From Macrostomum hystrix (lineage: Eukaryota > Platyhelminthes > Macrostomidae): a stretch of 64,000 nt of DNA. A program made the translations under genes and the position numbers. Of this stretch, positions 46,196-57,600 are shown piece by piece. The stretch lies in assembly GCA_950097015.1 (NCBI GenBank), contig CATNEN010000001.1, forward strand, positions 14,005,001-14,069,000, read 5' to 3'. The notes below the pieces were generated by a model that had not been told where the DNA came from, did no database searches, and saw only the letters and a program-made list of their open reading frames with translations. Within the stretch, counting starts at the first letter, position 1, and each line of letters starts with the position of its first letter.

Positions 46196-48424
46196 TAACA
46201 GTACATGTGATTTTGGTTGTGGTATTGGCTTTAGTTTTGGTGTATGGAAAACATGTGATTTTGTTAATATTCGATATTCGATCTGACTATATGATCGTTT
46301 GGTAAAATACGTGACACGTTCTAGGAGCTGTTAAGGCGAAGTTGTTGTGAGTTTATAATCACTTACAAGTAAATACGTGGCTTAGTCTTAACAACTAACA
46401 AGCCACTTATCTATTCTGTATTCAGTGTGACGGATTAGTTATTGAATTTAAAGTCAATTTCCAGCTTTTTAAAATGTGGTAAGAGAATAAATCTTGAACT
46501 TTATAATCAGCCGAATGTGTTTATTGTATTTTTCTTGGCTTTCTTGAAAAGCCAAGTAGTTAAACTAGGCCTATTCAGAAAATTATAAAAACACTGTCTT
46601 AGAATTAAGCTAGTCAGCCCCTTTATTTGCAATAATGTATAAATTAATTTTTATTACCTTGTTAGGCATTTCTTAATTACATTTTTATGTAAACTCTTAA
46701 CTTTGACTTCAGACCTTCATTTCAGGTATGGGTTCTAAATCCTGGACATTTTCCATCCCAAGATCCTAGACAAAAATGATCTAATCCTGGGAACCTGGGC
46801 CAATCCCAGGACTGAATAAACAAATTTAGGGTAAGCTTTCCATTGTCTACAAAACAAAATTCTCAACCAATTTGAGCATCATTTTGGTTTCTTCTTTCTA
46901 GCTTGTACTGTATTGATAAAATAGGCCTAGGCCTAGTTGAAGTTTTTTCATTTCACTTATCCTTGGTCACTAAGGGGGAATCCAAAAATAGTACAGATTT
47001 TCTGTCCAGGACATTTTAGATAAAAAATTTCACTTAAAATCATTTTTTATCAAAGATAGGGTGAAATCTCATCAACCAAACAAGAAAATGTCATTTTCAA
47101 CCATTCCATGTTTGATAATGAGGCAGAGTATAATTATTGCATATTATTTAAGATTGAATTGGCGCAAAAAATATATTTTACCATATACATTTTGTTTAAA
47201 TAGTTTTGTGTTTTAATGGGGTACGCCACCCCAATTTTATGATATAAATATAGGGAGATTTGAGGAGGAAAAGGACTGGAGTTCCGCACTCACTCGCAAA
47301 TTACAGTGTCTTACTTATTCTTGTTAAAGTGAATTACTTATTTTATATATTCCTCATTGAGACAAAGCCAAGCTGTCTTAGAATTAAAAGCAAGGGAGTC
47401 ATTCATACTGTGTGATTGACTGGGCAACTCTAGTCCATTGGTAACCCAATTAGGACTGGAAACTCAGATCAGTACATATTGTAGAAAAATAAAAATAAAC
47501 CAGTGCGTTATGACAAGTTATTAATTAAGTGTCTTGCTGCTTGGAGTCAGCAAGATGCTAATCCTCTAAACGCTTAGCAAATCGCTACCTACAGAAATAT
47601 ATATAACAAAGGAGTCTTTCCTTACGAAGGCTAGAATTCATGTATCTGGAAGTCATTTATATATAAATAGTAAATTCATAGTTAAATATAATACTACTGG
47701 GAGTACACTAGTGAATTTCAAAAGTGAATAAACCTTAGGTTGGAAATAACAGCAGAATAGCAAAAATGAGAGAGGGACCTGCAACAATAACAAAAAAACT
47801 GAACAAGATAAGAAATTCTAATTTACAGGTACTTGTTGAAAACAACTTTATCTTTCAAATGAAGTCTACTCATCCAAATCGTTTAACTACAAAATAAGTT
47901 GTGGCTATTTTTGTTTCTATTCCGAACAATGAACTTCCCATTGTGATGTTGTCACTTGTTGTAAGCGCCCCTATGAATTTAATCCACGTGTAAATTTACA
48001 TAGCTAATTTACATGCATACTAACCCGGTGTAAAAAACATCGTCCGGCAGACTCTGCTTTTCGACGGACGACCAATTTCGGACCAGTGTAAAATGTTGTG
48101 AATACTACTATTAGTAGTGTAGCTCTGAATAAAAATTGTATTCATTATTCTATCGTCTTCTTTTAAATAACTTATTGATCACGAATAAAAATATTTTGAT
48201 TTTCTCATTTCAAAAAGAAATGTTATCACATGTTTTTTTATTTTTAGTTGCAAATAAATTAGTCATAGCATAAATTCATAATAAATTACATTTGCAAGTT
48301 ATAAAAAGAAACAATTTGGAATAGAAATAAGCAAGACAGAACTTGCTACAAAGTTAGGAGTATAAAAAAATTACATGCAAAAATATAGAATGCAAAGTAT
48401 AAAATACAGATAAAGTATTAATAA
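46196..48424. other. AT-rich intergenic region
   Basis: About 2.2 kb with no domain-bearing frame, array or recognised transposon end. It ends exactly at the 5' terminus of the first Helitron. Confidence 0.5.
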
Positions 48425-49054
48425 TCTATATATATAAAAGTGAAAACTCTGTCTGTCTGTCTGTGTGTGTGTGTGTGTGTGTGTGCAACCTTTTGTCTTT
48501 ATAGACGCCGAAACCGCTCAACCAAATCGCACCAAACTTTGCACATACCTAAAACCACCTACGCTGAGTGCAATAGGCTACTCAAATTCCCGAAAAATCA
48601 TTTCCTTCCTGCTCAAAAGTGCAAAAAACTGCTCAAAAATTGTCAAAAAATCACTCAATTCGACATATCGTCGCCCCACTTTGTCAGATTTTCTCCAAAT
48701 TTGATCCACTTACACTTTACATGTTTTCCAACAATGCTGTCAATTTTGAACATCTCTACTCAATCCAGAGCAAAGCTGCATCATCTCAAAGTGAGTCACT
48801 TTTTGTTTTCCGAGGACAGCCACCCCAACTCCCCTCCGCCACTCTGCGGGCCAAATTTTATTACAGCCACCCCCTCCCTTCCCCGGGCGCCGAAGCCCCA
48901 GACTGTAGGGCCTACATTGTATTTCAAGCCGTGAATGTACACAGCCCAAACCCCTAGACTGTCTACTGGCCCCCAAGCAGCACTGAGACTGAGTGTGGTG
49001 AGTGCGGTGGCGTCCCAGTGCGCAGGGCTCTCCGGTCGATATTTGGGTTAGACA

Positions 49055-49641
49055 GTACTAGAAATGATGCCGCCAACGAAATTAACTACCCACTGCTTCA
49101 GGAGTTGCCAGGTGCAGTTTTCACCTACAAGTCAATTGATACAACGTTGACTGATGACAACGCTGTGGAGTATCCTGTTGAGTTTCTGAACTCTCTAGAT
49201 CCTCCTGGAACTCCATCGCACAACTTGCAGCTGAAAGTTGGGGCACCAATTATGCTCCTCCGCAACCTGAATGCGCCAAAGCTGTGTAACGGCACCAGAC
49301 TGATAGTCAGGCGGCTCTTCCCACACGTGATTGAGGCCACAATAATGACTGGATCTGGCAGAGGAGAGTCTGTGTTCGTTCCCCGGATTCTAATTATCCC
49401 CACGGACCTGCCATTTCAGTTCAAGCGACTGCAGTTCCCTGTGAGAGTGTGCTTTGCGATGACTATTAACAAGGCTCAGGGACAGTCGCTGAAGGTGGCT
49501 GGCATCAACCTGGAGACTCCTTGCTTCTCGCATGGGCAGCTTTATGTCGCCTGCTCCCGTGTTGGAAATCCAGCTGGCCTATTCATTTTCGCACCAAGGG
49601 GAAGAACGAAGAATGTGGTGTATCCCCAGGCCTTGAGGTGA
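49055..49641 (+). pseudogene. PIF1-type Helitron helicase, C-terminal fragment (copy 1)
   Basis: The frame encodes the last part of a RepHel helicase. RNDAANEIN, the VGAPIMLLRNL strand, TINKAQGQSL (helicase motif V region) and VACSRVGNP (motif VI region) are recognisable. It ends at VVYPQALR. The Rep/HUH domain and helicase motifs I-IV are absent. Compared with copy 2, about 60 bp encoding YADVDWLSERAIL are deleted just before this segment, so this copy is more decayed at its 5' side. It cannot encode a working transposase. Confidence 0.85.
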
Positions 49642-49879
49642 CTCGCAAGCAATTAATAGAAAAGTAGTCACGAATTGACCTTGACCTGTCTAACTCTGAA
49701 CTCTGAAACAGTTTAATTTTGTTTCTTTGACATTGTTATTGTTATGCCATGGCTATTTTCCTTATGTATACGCGTGCACATGCATACTGTATACAGAGGC
49801 AGATTTAGGGGGGGCGGGGGGGCAGTTGCCCCCCTAAATTTTAATCATGGGAATAAGATGCCCCCACCAGGGGCGCCAG

Positions 49880-50000
49880 TCGCAGCACTGGCGCCCCTTT
49901 TCGGCCGCTGGCGCCCCTTTTTCAGCCGCTGGCTCCCGTTTTTCAGCCGCTGGCGCCCTTTCTTGGCTCCTGGCGCCCTTTTTCGGCCGCTGGCACCCCC
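49880..50000. repeat. Short tandem repeat inside Helitron copy 1
   Basis: Five to six copies of a roughly 21-bp unit with TTTTTCAGCCGCTGGC lie downstream of the helicase fragment. Copy 2 has the same array with fewer units (about 51,815-51,915). Confidence 0.85.
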
Positions 50001-50302
50001 TCTGTGATTCTCATGGCGCTCCCCTGACAGACCGCCCCAAAACAAAATTCCTGGATCTGCCACTGACTGTATAGAGGAGTGGCTAAGAGACATGTTTCTA
50101 AAGAAGTAATCAAGAGGGGGCTGTTTGGACAAACTTTTCACTTATTTTTTACTTAAAACGCTCTTAAACAAACTCTTCACTTTTCATTAATGCAGTAAAT
50201 AAATAAATGGTGACCTTCACTATAAAGTTAATACAGAGACGTGAATTGCTTACTGCTTTGCTTTAAATTTCTGCCCCAAAAACAACGGGCAAAAAAAGCT
50301 AG

Positions 50303-52206
50303 TCTATATATATAAAAGTGAAAACTCTGTCTGTGTGTCTGTGTGTGTGTGTGTGTGTGCAACCTTTTGTCTTTATAGACGCCGAAACCGCTCAACCAAA
50401 TCGCACCAAACTTTGCACATACCTAAAACCACCTACGCTGAGTGCAATAGGCTACTCAAATTCCCGAAAAATCATTTCCTACCTGCTCAAAAGTGCAAAA
50501 AACTGCTCAAAAATCGTCAAAAAATCACTCAATTCGACATATCGTCGCCCCACTTTGTCAGATTTTCTCCAAATTTGATCCACTTACACTTTACATGTTT
50601 TCCAACAATGCTGTCAATTTTGAACATCTCTACTCAATCCAGAGCAAAGCTGCATCATCTCAAAGTGAGTCACTTTTTGTTTTCCGAGGACAGCCACCCC
50701 AACTCCCCTCCGCCACTCGCGGGCCAAATTTTATTACAGCCACCCCCTCCCTTCCCCGGGCGCCGAAGCCCCAGACTGTACATTGTATTTCAAGCCGTGA
50801 ATGTACACAGCCCAAACCCCTAGACTGTCTACTGGCCCCCAAGCAGCACTGAGACTGAGTGCGGTGAGTGCGGTGGCGTCCCAGTGCGCAGGGCTCTCCG
50901 GTTGATATTTCTCTCCAGCCAGCCTATTTCTCTCGATATGCTGACGTTGACTGGCTGTCAGAGAGGGCAATTCTGTGTCCTAGAAATGATGCCGCCAACG
51001 AAATTAACTACCAACTGCTTCAGGAGTTGTCAGGTGCAGTTTTCACCTACAAGTCAATTGATACAACGTTGACTGATGACACCGCTGTGGAGTATCCTGT
51101 TGAGTTTCTGAACTCTCTAGATCCTCCTGGAACTCCATCGCACAACTTGCAGCTGAAAGTTGGGGCACCAATTATGCTCCTCCGCAACCTGAATGCGCCA
51201 AGGCTGTGTAACGGCACCAGACTGATAGTCAGGCGGCTCTTCCCACACGTGATTGAGGCCACGATAATGACTGGATCTGGCAGAGGAGAGTCTGTGTTCG
51301 TTCCCCGGATTCCAATTATCCCCACGGACCTGCCATTTCAGTTCAAGCGACTGCAGTTCCCTGTGAGAGTGTGCTTTGCGATGACTATTAACAAGGCTCA
51401 GGGACAGTCGCTGAAGGTGGCTGGCATCAACCTGGAGACTCCGTGCTTCTCGCATGGGCAGCTTTATGTCGCCTGCTCCCGTGTTGGAACTCCAGCTGGC
51501 CTATTCATTTTCGCACCAAGGGGAAGAACGAAGAATGTGGTGTATCCCCAGGCCTTGAGGTGACTCGCAAGCAATTAATAGAAAAGTAGTCACGAATTGA
51601 CCTTGACCTGTCTAACTCTGAACTCTGAAACAGTTTAATTTTGTTTCTTTGACATTGTTATTGTTATGTCATGGCTATTTTCCTTATGTCTACGCGTGTA
51701 CATGCATACTGTATACAGAGGCAGATTTAGGGGGGGGGGCAAGGGGGCAGTCGCCCCCCTAAATTTTAATCATGGGAATAAGATGCCCCCACCAGGGGCG
51801 CCAGTCGCAGCACTGGTGCCCCTTTTCGGCCGCTGGCGCCCCTTTTTCAGCCGCTGGCTCCCGTTTTTCAGCCGCTGGCGCCTTTTCTTGGCTCCTGGCG
51901 CCCTTTTTCGGCCCTCTGTGATTCTCATGGCGCTCCCCTGACAGACCGCCCCAAAACAAAATTCCTGGATCTGCCACTGACTGTATAGAGGAGTGGCTAA
52001 GAGACATGTTTCTAAAGAAGTAATCAAGAGGGGGCTGTTTGGACAAACTTTTCACTTATTTTTTACTTAAAACGCCCTTAAACAAACTCTTCACTTTTCA
52101 TTAATGCAGTAAATAAATAAATGGTGACCTTCACTATAAAGTTAATACATTGCTTACTGCTTTGCTTTAAATTTCTGCCCCAAAAACAACGGGCAAAAAA
52201 AGCTAG
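50303..52206 (+). mobile_element. Truncated Helitron, copy 2, head to tail with copy 1
   Basis: 1,904 bp. It starts TCTATATATATAAAAG directly after the GCTAG end of copy 1 and ends in GCTAG followed by T at 52,207. The 3' hairpin is TGCCC at 52,176-52,180 with GGGCA at 52,191-52,195. The pair as a whole sits between a host A and T, as one dimeric insertion would. Confidence 0.9.
50868..51563 (+). pseudogene. PIF1-type Helitron helicase, C-terminal fragment (copy 2)
   Basis: Same fragment as copy 1 but extended at its N-terminal side by YFSRYADVDWLSERAIL, a segment typical of Helitron helicases. Motifs TINKAQGQSL and VACSRVGTP are intact, and the frame ends VVYPQALR. The N-terminal two thirds of the RepHel protein, including the Rep nuclease, are missing. 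Confidence 0.85.
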
Positions 52207-52273
52207 TAATAAAATACAACGCAAACAGGCAGCATAGACATGGGGTCAAAATATTACAAATTTAAATACATAG

Positions 52274-53277
52274 TGTTGTACCTGTGGTAGCGTGGCACAC
52301 ACAATTGGCAAATGACCAAGACAGGACACTGGATTCAGAGAGGAGATTTTACCGGCCTCACACACAGATGCTTCCTAGCAGAGGAACAATCCGGTAGTCA
52401 GGCTCCGAATTGCTAAGTTCTCTCGCAGCTAACTACTCTCACAGATCTTACTCTTGATCGGGCGGCACACTATGCTTCTAAATGCAGTGTGCGGCCTAGA
52501 CCAACAATAGCTTTGTAGGATCTTAGAGAGAATGCAAACACAGACGATAGAAAACTATGTCAGACGATGCAAAAAGGTAAACGCAAAACGATGCAAAACG
52601 CATGAAGACTGGAGACAAGAAAGTGCCATCAATATAAAGAAATAGTGCTACCATGATAACAACACCATCTCAAGGATTCGTCGGACTGTGCTCTACTTAT
52701 AGTAGGAGCATTTGAGCGTTGTTCTGCCAGTCTTCTTCCGAACTTAAGCGATTGCACCATGGTGTGCAATGTGACTCAGTGCACAGACAGAGCTGGAAAG
52801 AGAGAGAGAGAGCGGAGGGTGTGGCGAGCGGAAGTGACAGTGCACGGGAAACACTAACTACCAACCCTAGCCCTCCCACAGACCTAGAACAGCCTGACTC
52901 ACAGATTGCCTGGAGGCTGCTCAGCAGTCTACAGCACATCACTCTCCTCCAGCTAAAGGATGACGGTCAACACCGGCTGGCCGTCAGCCGTACTTAAACC
53001 AAAAACAGGTAAGCAACTGTCCTTTTTATTTTCCTTCTCAGTAAACAAAAACAATCGCGTAGCCATCATCAAACCAAAAAAACATATAGCTCAATGGCGC
53101 ATGCTCATTTTCTCATGGCGCAAACTGAATAGAAATGACAGGCAAAAAGAGGGAAATAACACAAAACAAAAAAAAGGGGGCACAGGCTTGTGACCTAGAC
53201 AACTTGGCCGCACCGGCCTAAAAGGACCAACAAAATTAGCAACAGGGAGTACGCTCAAGAGTAGGAGCCTACTAACA
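52274..53277 (-). repeat. Candidate 3' LTR of the Gypsy element
   Basis: On the minus strand the segment begins TGTTAGTAGG nine bases after the stop of the 302-aa ORF and ends GGTACAACA, giving TG..CA ends with a 4-bp inverted TGTT/AACA. Length is 1,004 bp. A TATA-like TACTATAAGTAG lies at 52,693-52,704. The partner LTR is outside the window, so the borders rest on TG..CA and position only, and the tract before the LTR is a weak polypurine tract. Confidence 0.5.
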
Positions 53278-53286
53278 TGTCCCGTT

Positions 53287-54195
53287 CTAAAACCTTGCCA
53301 TGCGGACCAAGGCCTCGGGGTACCAGGCCCCTTCCACCAATTCGATGACGGCCTGACCATATCGTGCTACTAGTAGTAGTGGAGCCGCCGCTGGACCGCC
53401 AACGATTCGTTCCGCCAGTGTCGCTGCCTCGTGGGCCATTTCCCGCCTAGTGGCCCTTTCTTCACTGACGAAACCTTGTTGGATCTCGGCCGGCCACCCG
53501 TCTTCACGTATCCCCTGGGCTGCCCTAGCCAAAGCCTGAGCCAACTCGCCAATAGCACGCTCTCGGTCCGGCGCCCGATGGCCCCACTGTGCCCGGCGCT
53601 GCCTGCGCCGCTGGGCGCCACCTCGTCGTCTTCTTGGCCTGGCCCCCGCGCCCACTTCTTCCAGGCTGTCGCTGGAGGATGAAGTCTGGGGCGGTTGCCA
53701 TGGCAGTGGCGGTGGTGCTGCCGGCCCCTCGGCGACTGGCAGCTCCTCAGAGGAGTCTGGGTCTGAAAGGCCCTCGTCCTCCGAGGGCATGCCCTCCTGC
53801 AAGGCAGCCCATACGTTTTCATCAGGGTCTGCCTGGGCCTCGTCTGACCCACTGCTGCTGCTGCTCGCTATGGGTCGGCGCACCTGCACGCCGGCTTCTG
53901 CGGTTTCCGGCACCGCCTGCACGGCTACTTGTCGCCTCTTGCCTGCTGGCCCAAGTGGTGTAGCAGCAGGGCGCCTGACTGCCTGCTGCGAACGGGGGAG
54001 GGATGGCATGAAATGCTGGTGCCAACTCGGCGAGCGCTGACCCAAAGGGAAGGGCGCACTGTTGCCGAATTGGCTCCTTAAGAGCTCCACCCGTCTACTC
54101 ACCTCCGTCGAATCATTGATTTTCCTCACTAGCCCCATTAGACGTGGGCGTGTCGGCATCCTTTCCTCTGGTCCGCGGTTTTCCTTATTTTCCAT
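53287..54195 (-). CDS. Extra ORF between pol and 3' LTR of the Gypsy element
   Basis: 302 aa, starting MENKENRGPEE and ending 9 bp before the candidate LTR. It lies 51 bp after the pol stop. The middle is Ser/Asp/Glu and Pro rich. An Arg-rich block (RPRRRRGGAQRRRQRR) resembles a nuclear-localisation or nucleic-acid-binding segment. The C-terminal 90 residues look helical and charged. There is no signal peptide or membrane span, so it does not look like an envelope protein, although it occupies the envelope position. I do not recognise the family. Its codon use is GC-rich, like that of pol. Confidence 0.6.
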   Translation of the reverse strand: MENKENRGPEERMPTRPRLMGLVRKINDSTEVSRRVELLRSQFGNSAPFPLGQRSPSWHQHFMPSLPRSQQAVRRPAATPLGPAGKRRQVAVQAVPETAEAGVQVRRPIASSSSSGSDEAQADPDENVWAALQEGMPSEDEGLSDPDSSEELPVAEGPAAPPPLPWQPPQTSSSSDSLEEVGAGARPRRRRGGAQRRRQRRAQWGHRAPDRERAIGELAQALARAAQGIREDGWPAEIQQGFVSEERATRREMAHEAATLAERIVGGPAAAPLLLVARYGQAVIELVEGAWYPEALVRMARF

Positions 54196-54246
54196 TTTTT
54201 CTTATCTCTTTCGGGGAATCTTCGACGCTCCGATTCGGAAAGGATT

Positions 54247-54618
54247 TCACTGGAACATTGTAGGTAGGCCATACATTGCTCTAACAAAATAAGACTTTCT
54301 ACTAGGGTCGACCTGCAGCCTTTCAGGCTCTCGCCTAACTCTTTGCGGCCTCTGCTGCGGCTCCTGATCCCTAGCTACACCTAGTTGAGCAGCCTCACCT
54401 ACTTCCTCGGCCCTAACACCATCTGCAACCTCCCCGTGCACAGAGGATGGGATAGGGGGCAGGGTTGGAGAGGGCAACGGACTGTCCGACGGCAGGACAA
54501 CCACATCACCAGACGCCTTCCCCGCCTCTTCTCCGTTGCAGATCTCCTGGCCGACCGGTTCTTCAAGATTCGACCTGGAGGCAGCTCGTGATCGCAGGTG
54601 CCACCTACGAGCGCTCCA
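54247..54618 (-). pseudogene. Severed 3' end of Gypsy pol
   Basis: This minus-strand frame carries about 120 codons that read on from the non-LTR insertion and stop at 54,247. It is proline-rich and ends with RPQRVRREPERLQ and a short tail, a style common at the end of Gypsy-type polyproteins. The 9-bp target duplication at 54,610-54,618 is read in the same frame as its partner copy within pol at 58,845-58,853, so this is the displaced C-terminal tail of pol. Confidence 0.75.
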
Positions 54619-57600
54619 TTTCCATTCCATTTCAGGCTTTCACCCTCGTAGAGGGTATGCCTCACCCCATGTCGCTCATGGATCTTCGTTGTCGCACTTC
54701 TTGCGGTGTCTCGCCATGTTGGTTGCCGCCAGAACTCGCTTGCATCCTGGGCACTCTTTCCACTTTTGTTTGTAGACCCTCGCTGTTCCGGTGATGTTTC
54801 GTTCTGTCGTTTCGGCGCTCTTGCAGCTTCGCCTGTGTCTGGCGAGGTTCTTCCGATGCACTTTTGCTCCGCACTTTCCACAAGTTCTCATTTCTCCTTC
54901 GCTGCTGTCCACTCCATTGCATGCTTTTCTGTGATTGTTGAGGGTATTCTCACTCTTGAAGGTTGAATTGCATCTCTCGCATCTGAAAACGACCACTTGT
55001 TCCCGGTGCATTCTCTTCGTATGGATTGCTAGCCCGCCGCGGGATTTGCAGATTTTTCCGCAGCCTGGCCATTCGCATACGTTTTCTTTCTTTGTCATCA
55101 TAGCATTTCTTTGAAACGTAGTTTCCTTGTTGTACTTGTTGCCTTTACTTCTTTCGAACTCCTCCAGGTGTTGCATTCTTCTGGTGATGGTTTCTTTCCA
55201 CTTCTTTCTGTCTTTCGTTTCCGTTGTTATTCGAGTCCAGTCGATGGCAGCCTCGCTGAGCAGTTTCTTCCAATAAAACAGAGTCTTCTTTTTCTTGCCT
55301 CTGCTCTTCCTCGTTCTCTCTAGGTCTTTAAGCCATCCTAGCGTTGCTACTTTTGTCATTCTGTTGTTGTCCATTCTCATCACATGGCCGATTCTTTCCA
55401 GGGTTCTCTTCTCGATTTTCCATCGGATGGATCTAACCCCCAGCTCGTTGCGTACGTCCTGCATGTTCTTGCCTTCTTTTTCCATTTGCTTCAGAGGAGG
55501 TTCGTGTCTGTTACTCCAGATGGATCGGTAGCACTTGTCGATCCAGCTTTGTAGCTCGCGTATTTCCTTGACAGCCCATGGTCTTGTGTTGCAATCGAAC
55601 AGTAAACCGCTCTCTACGCAAGCTTCCACGATCTTTGCTTGTTTTTTCTTTCCGATGCGACTCTTATATAGCTGAGGTCTGACTCTTCCCCAGAGGCCGC
55701 CTGCTCGGCGTTTGCGGTTTCTTGTGTCGTGTTTCGTTCCGATCCAGCATCCTAGGAAACGGGTTGCTTCTTGATCTGTTCTTCCAAAGACTACTCTTTC
55801 CTCTTTGTCGTCGTTACTGTGTTCTTCGAAATTGTTCATGATGGATTTCACCGTCAGGACGCCTCTCTGAATCTCTTTTGTCTGGCCTATGATCGTGGTG
55901 TCGTCGGCAAAAAGTAACGATGTGGTGGTTACTTCGGCCAGTTCGCTGTTGTTGGCGTTTCTGGATTTGTCGCCTGGCAGGCCACCATCCGGGATCCATT
56001 GCCATTTGATGCCTTCCACTTGTTGGTGTTCCTGGGCTGCAGTTTTCCTTGCTTCTTCAGCCTGTTGTATCACTACTTGGTGGTAGATGTTGAACAGCAC
56101 CGGGGAGGTCGGGCACCCCTCCCGTAGTCCTCGTTCCGGGTACCAGCTCTGGCTATCACCCTCCTTCCCGCGTATGCAGTAGCTCGTCGTCTCATGCAAG
56201 TTGATGGTTGTTTGCAGGAAATTGCCTTTGAGTCCTAGGCGGTCGAGCATCCTCCATAGCGCAGGTTTGTTCACGCGTGGATAAGCTTTCTTTAGATCTA
56301 GGAGTCTGGCTTCTGGGTCCGAGTCCATTTCGGTTTGGAGTCCCATAAGGTCCCTCCGCTTTCGTAGGTCTTCCATGTCTTCTTGTATTCGAACCATAAT
56401 CTGGGTTGCATCGGCTGTGGACCTACTCTGTCGGAAGCCGTTTTGGTTCTCACTGATTATGTTCAGTCTCTCCGTCCATGTTTGTAAGCGTTTCGCGAGC
56501 ACTCTTGCCAGGATGCGGCTGCCCATCGCTAGTAGGCATACTCCTCTGTAATTGTTTGGGTTGTTCCTGTCACCCTTTTTGTGAAGAGGAATGATTTGTC
56601 CTGTCTTGAGAGTTTCGTCCCATTTGTCTGCGTTGCTCTCAAACATTTGTTGTACCATGCCGATTATCTCTTTCTTGATGTTCTCGTCTGCTTCGTTGAT
56701 GTAACACATCCTGACTCCATCCTTCCCTGGTGCTGATTCCTTCACTTCTCTCATCGCTTGGCGAATTTCCTCCTCTGCTGGTCGTCTGTTCATGTCTATG
56801 TTTGCCTGAATTGCTTCCTTGTCTTGTCTTAGGTCTTGCATTCTATCCACTTCTCTGAAGATTTCCTCACGTTGTAATTCGAAACGTTCTTGGGAGACTT
56901 TCTCGAAATGTTCCTTGAACTCGTTGGTTGTAATCGTTGATCCTGTGTTGGGTTTGCTCGTTCTCTGTCCGAGTTTCCTCAACGCTTGGTGCATCCGGCG
57001 GAGGTCCCCTCGGTTGCTCGCTTCGACGCTCTCTTCTATGATTTCTTCCCACCACTTTTCTTCGAGTTCTTTAAGTTTTCTTTTCATGCTTTTCCGTGCT
57101 TCTCGCAGGTTCACTGAGGCGACTTGCAGTTCCCTTCTCAGGTTCCGTTTTGATCTCTCAGATTCTGTTTCGTTCAAGGCTGTTGATATTCTGTTCCTTT
57201 CTTGGACTCTTGTGTTGATTGTGTCATGTAGATGTTTCAGCTCAGTCTCGTGTCCGATTGTCCATGGGTTGGCGACCGTCTTCTTTCTCGTGCCGCAGAT
57301 TTCTCTTGCTGAATCGGTGAGTATCTTCGATACTTCTTCCCATTTCCCGAGCTTCTCGTTGTCGTCGCTTCTGTTTTTGTTTGTTTCAAGAATTTTTGTG
57401 AGTTTTTCTTTGGTTTTGGTGCGGAAACTCCGCTTGTTTTCCTCATTCCTTAGGTTCTCCCAGTTGATTTGGGGTAGCCGGGTGCATTCTCTTTTTCGCC
57501 ATTTCTTCTTCTTTCCTCTCAGATTGATCGAGACCGGTTTATGGTCTGACAGTGCCATTTCTTCCGTTGTGTAGATTTTCTCAACCTGTCTGTGTCTGTC

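Larger units (their letters stand above)
48425..50302 (+). mobile_element. Truncated Helitron, copy 1
   Basis: 1,878 bp. It starts TCTATATATATAAAAG after an A and ends in GCTAG. The 3' end has a TGCCC...GGGCA hairpin (50,272-50,276 with 50,287-50,291) 11 nt before the terminus, which is the normal Helitron layout (5' TC, 3' hairpin plus CTRR). A GT microsatellite follows the 5' end. Only the end of the helicase gene is present, so it is non-autonomous. Copy 2 follows with no base between them. Confidence 0.9.

Noticed and set aside
48440-48957. Frames of 79-164 codons at the 5' part of both Helitrons
   Set aside because: They begin in a GT microsatellite, lie in the non-coding 5' region of the element and match no known helicase or Rep segment.
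52719-53023. Plus-strand frame with a CAGGTAAG donor-like site at about 53,007
   Set aside because: It lies within the candidate LTR on the opposite strand; no matching acceptor exon with protein continuity was found.
53431-54040. Plus-strand frames opposite the 302-aa ORF
   Set aside because: GC-rich antisense openness; the minus-strand frame has an ATG start, fits between pol and LTR and is longer.
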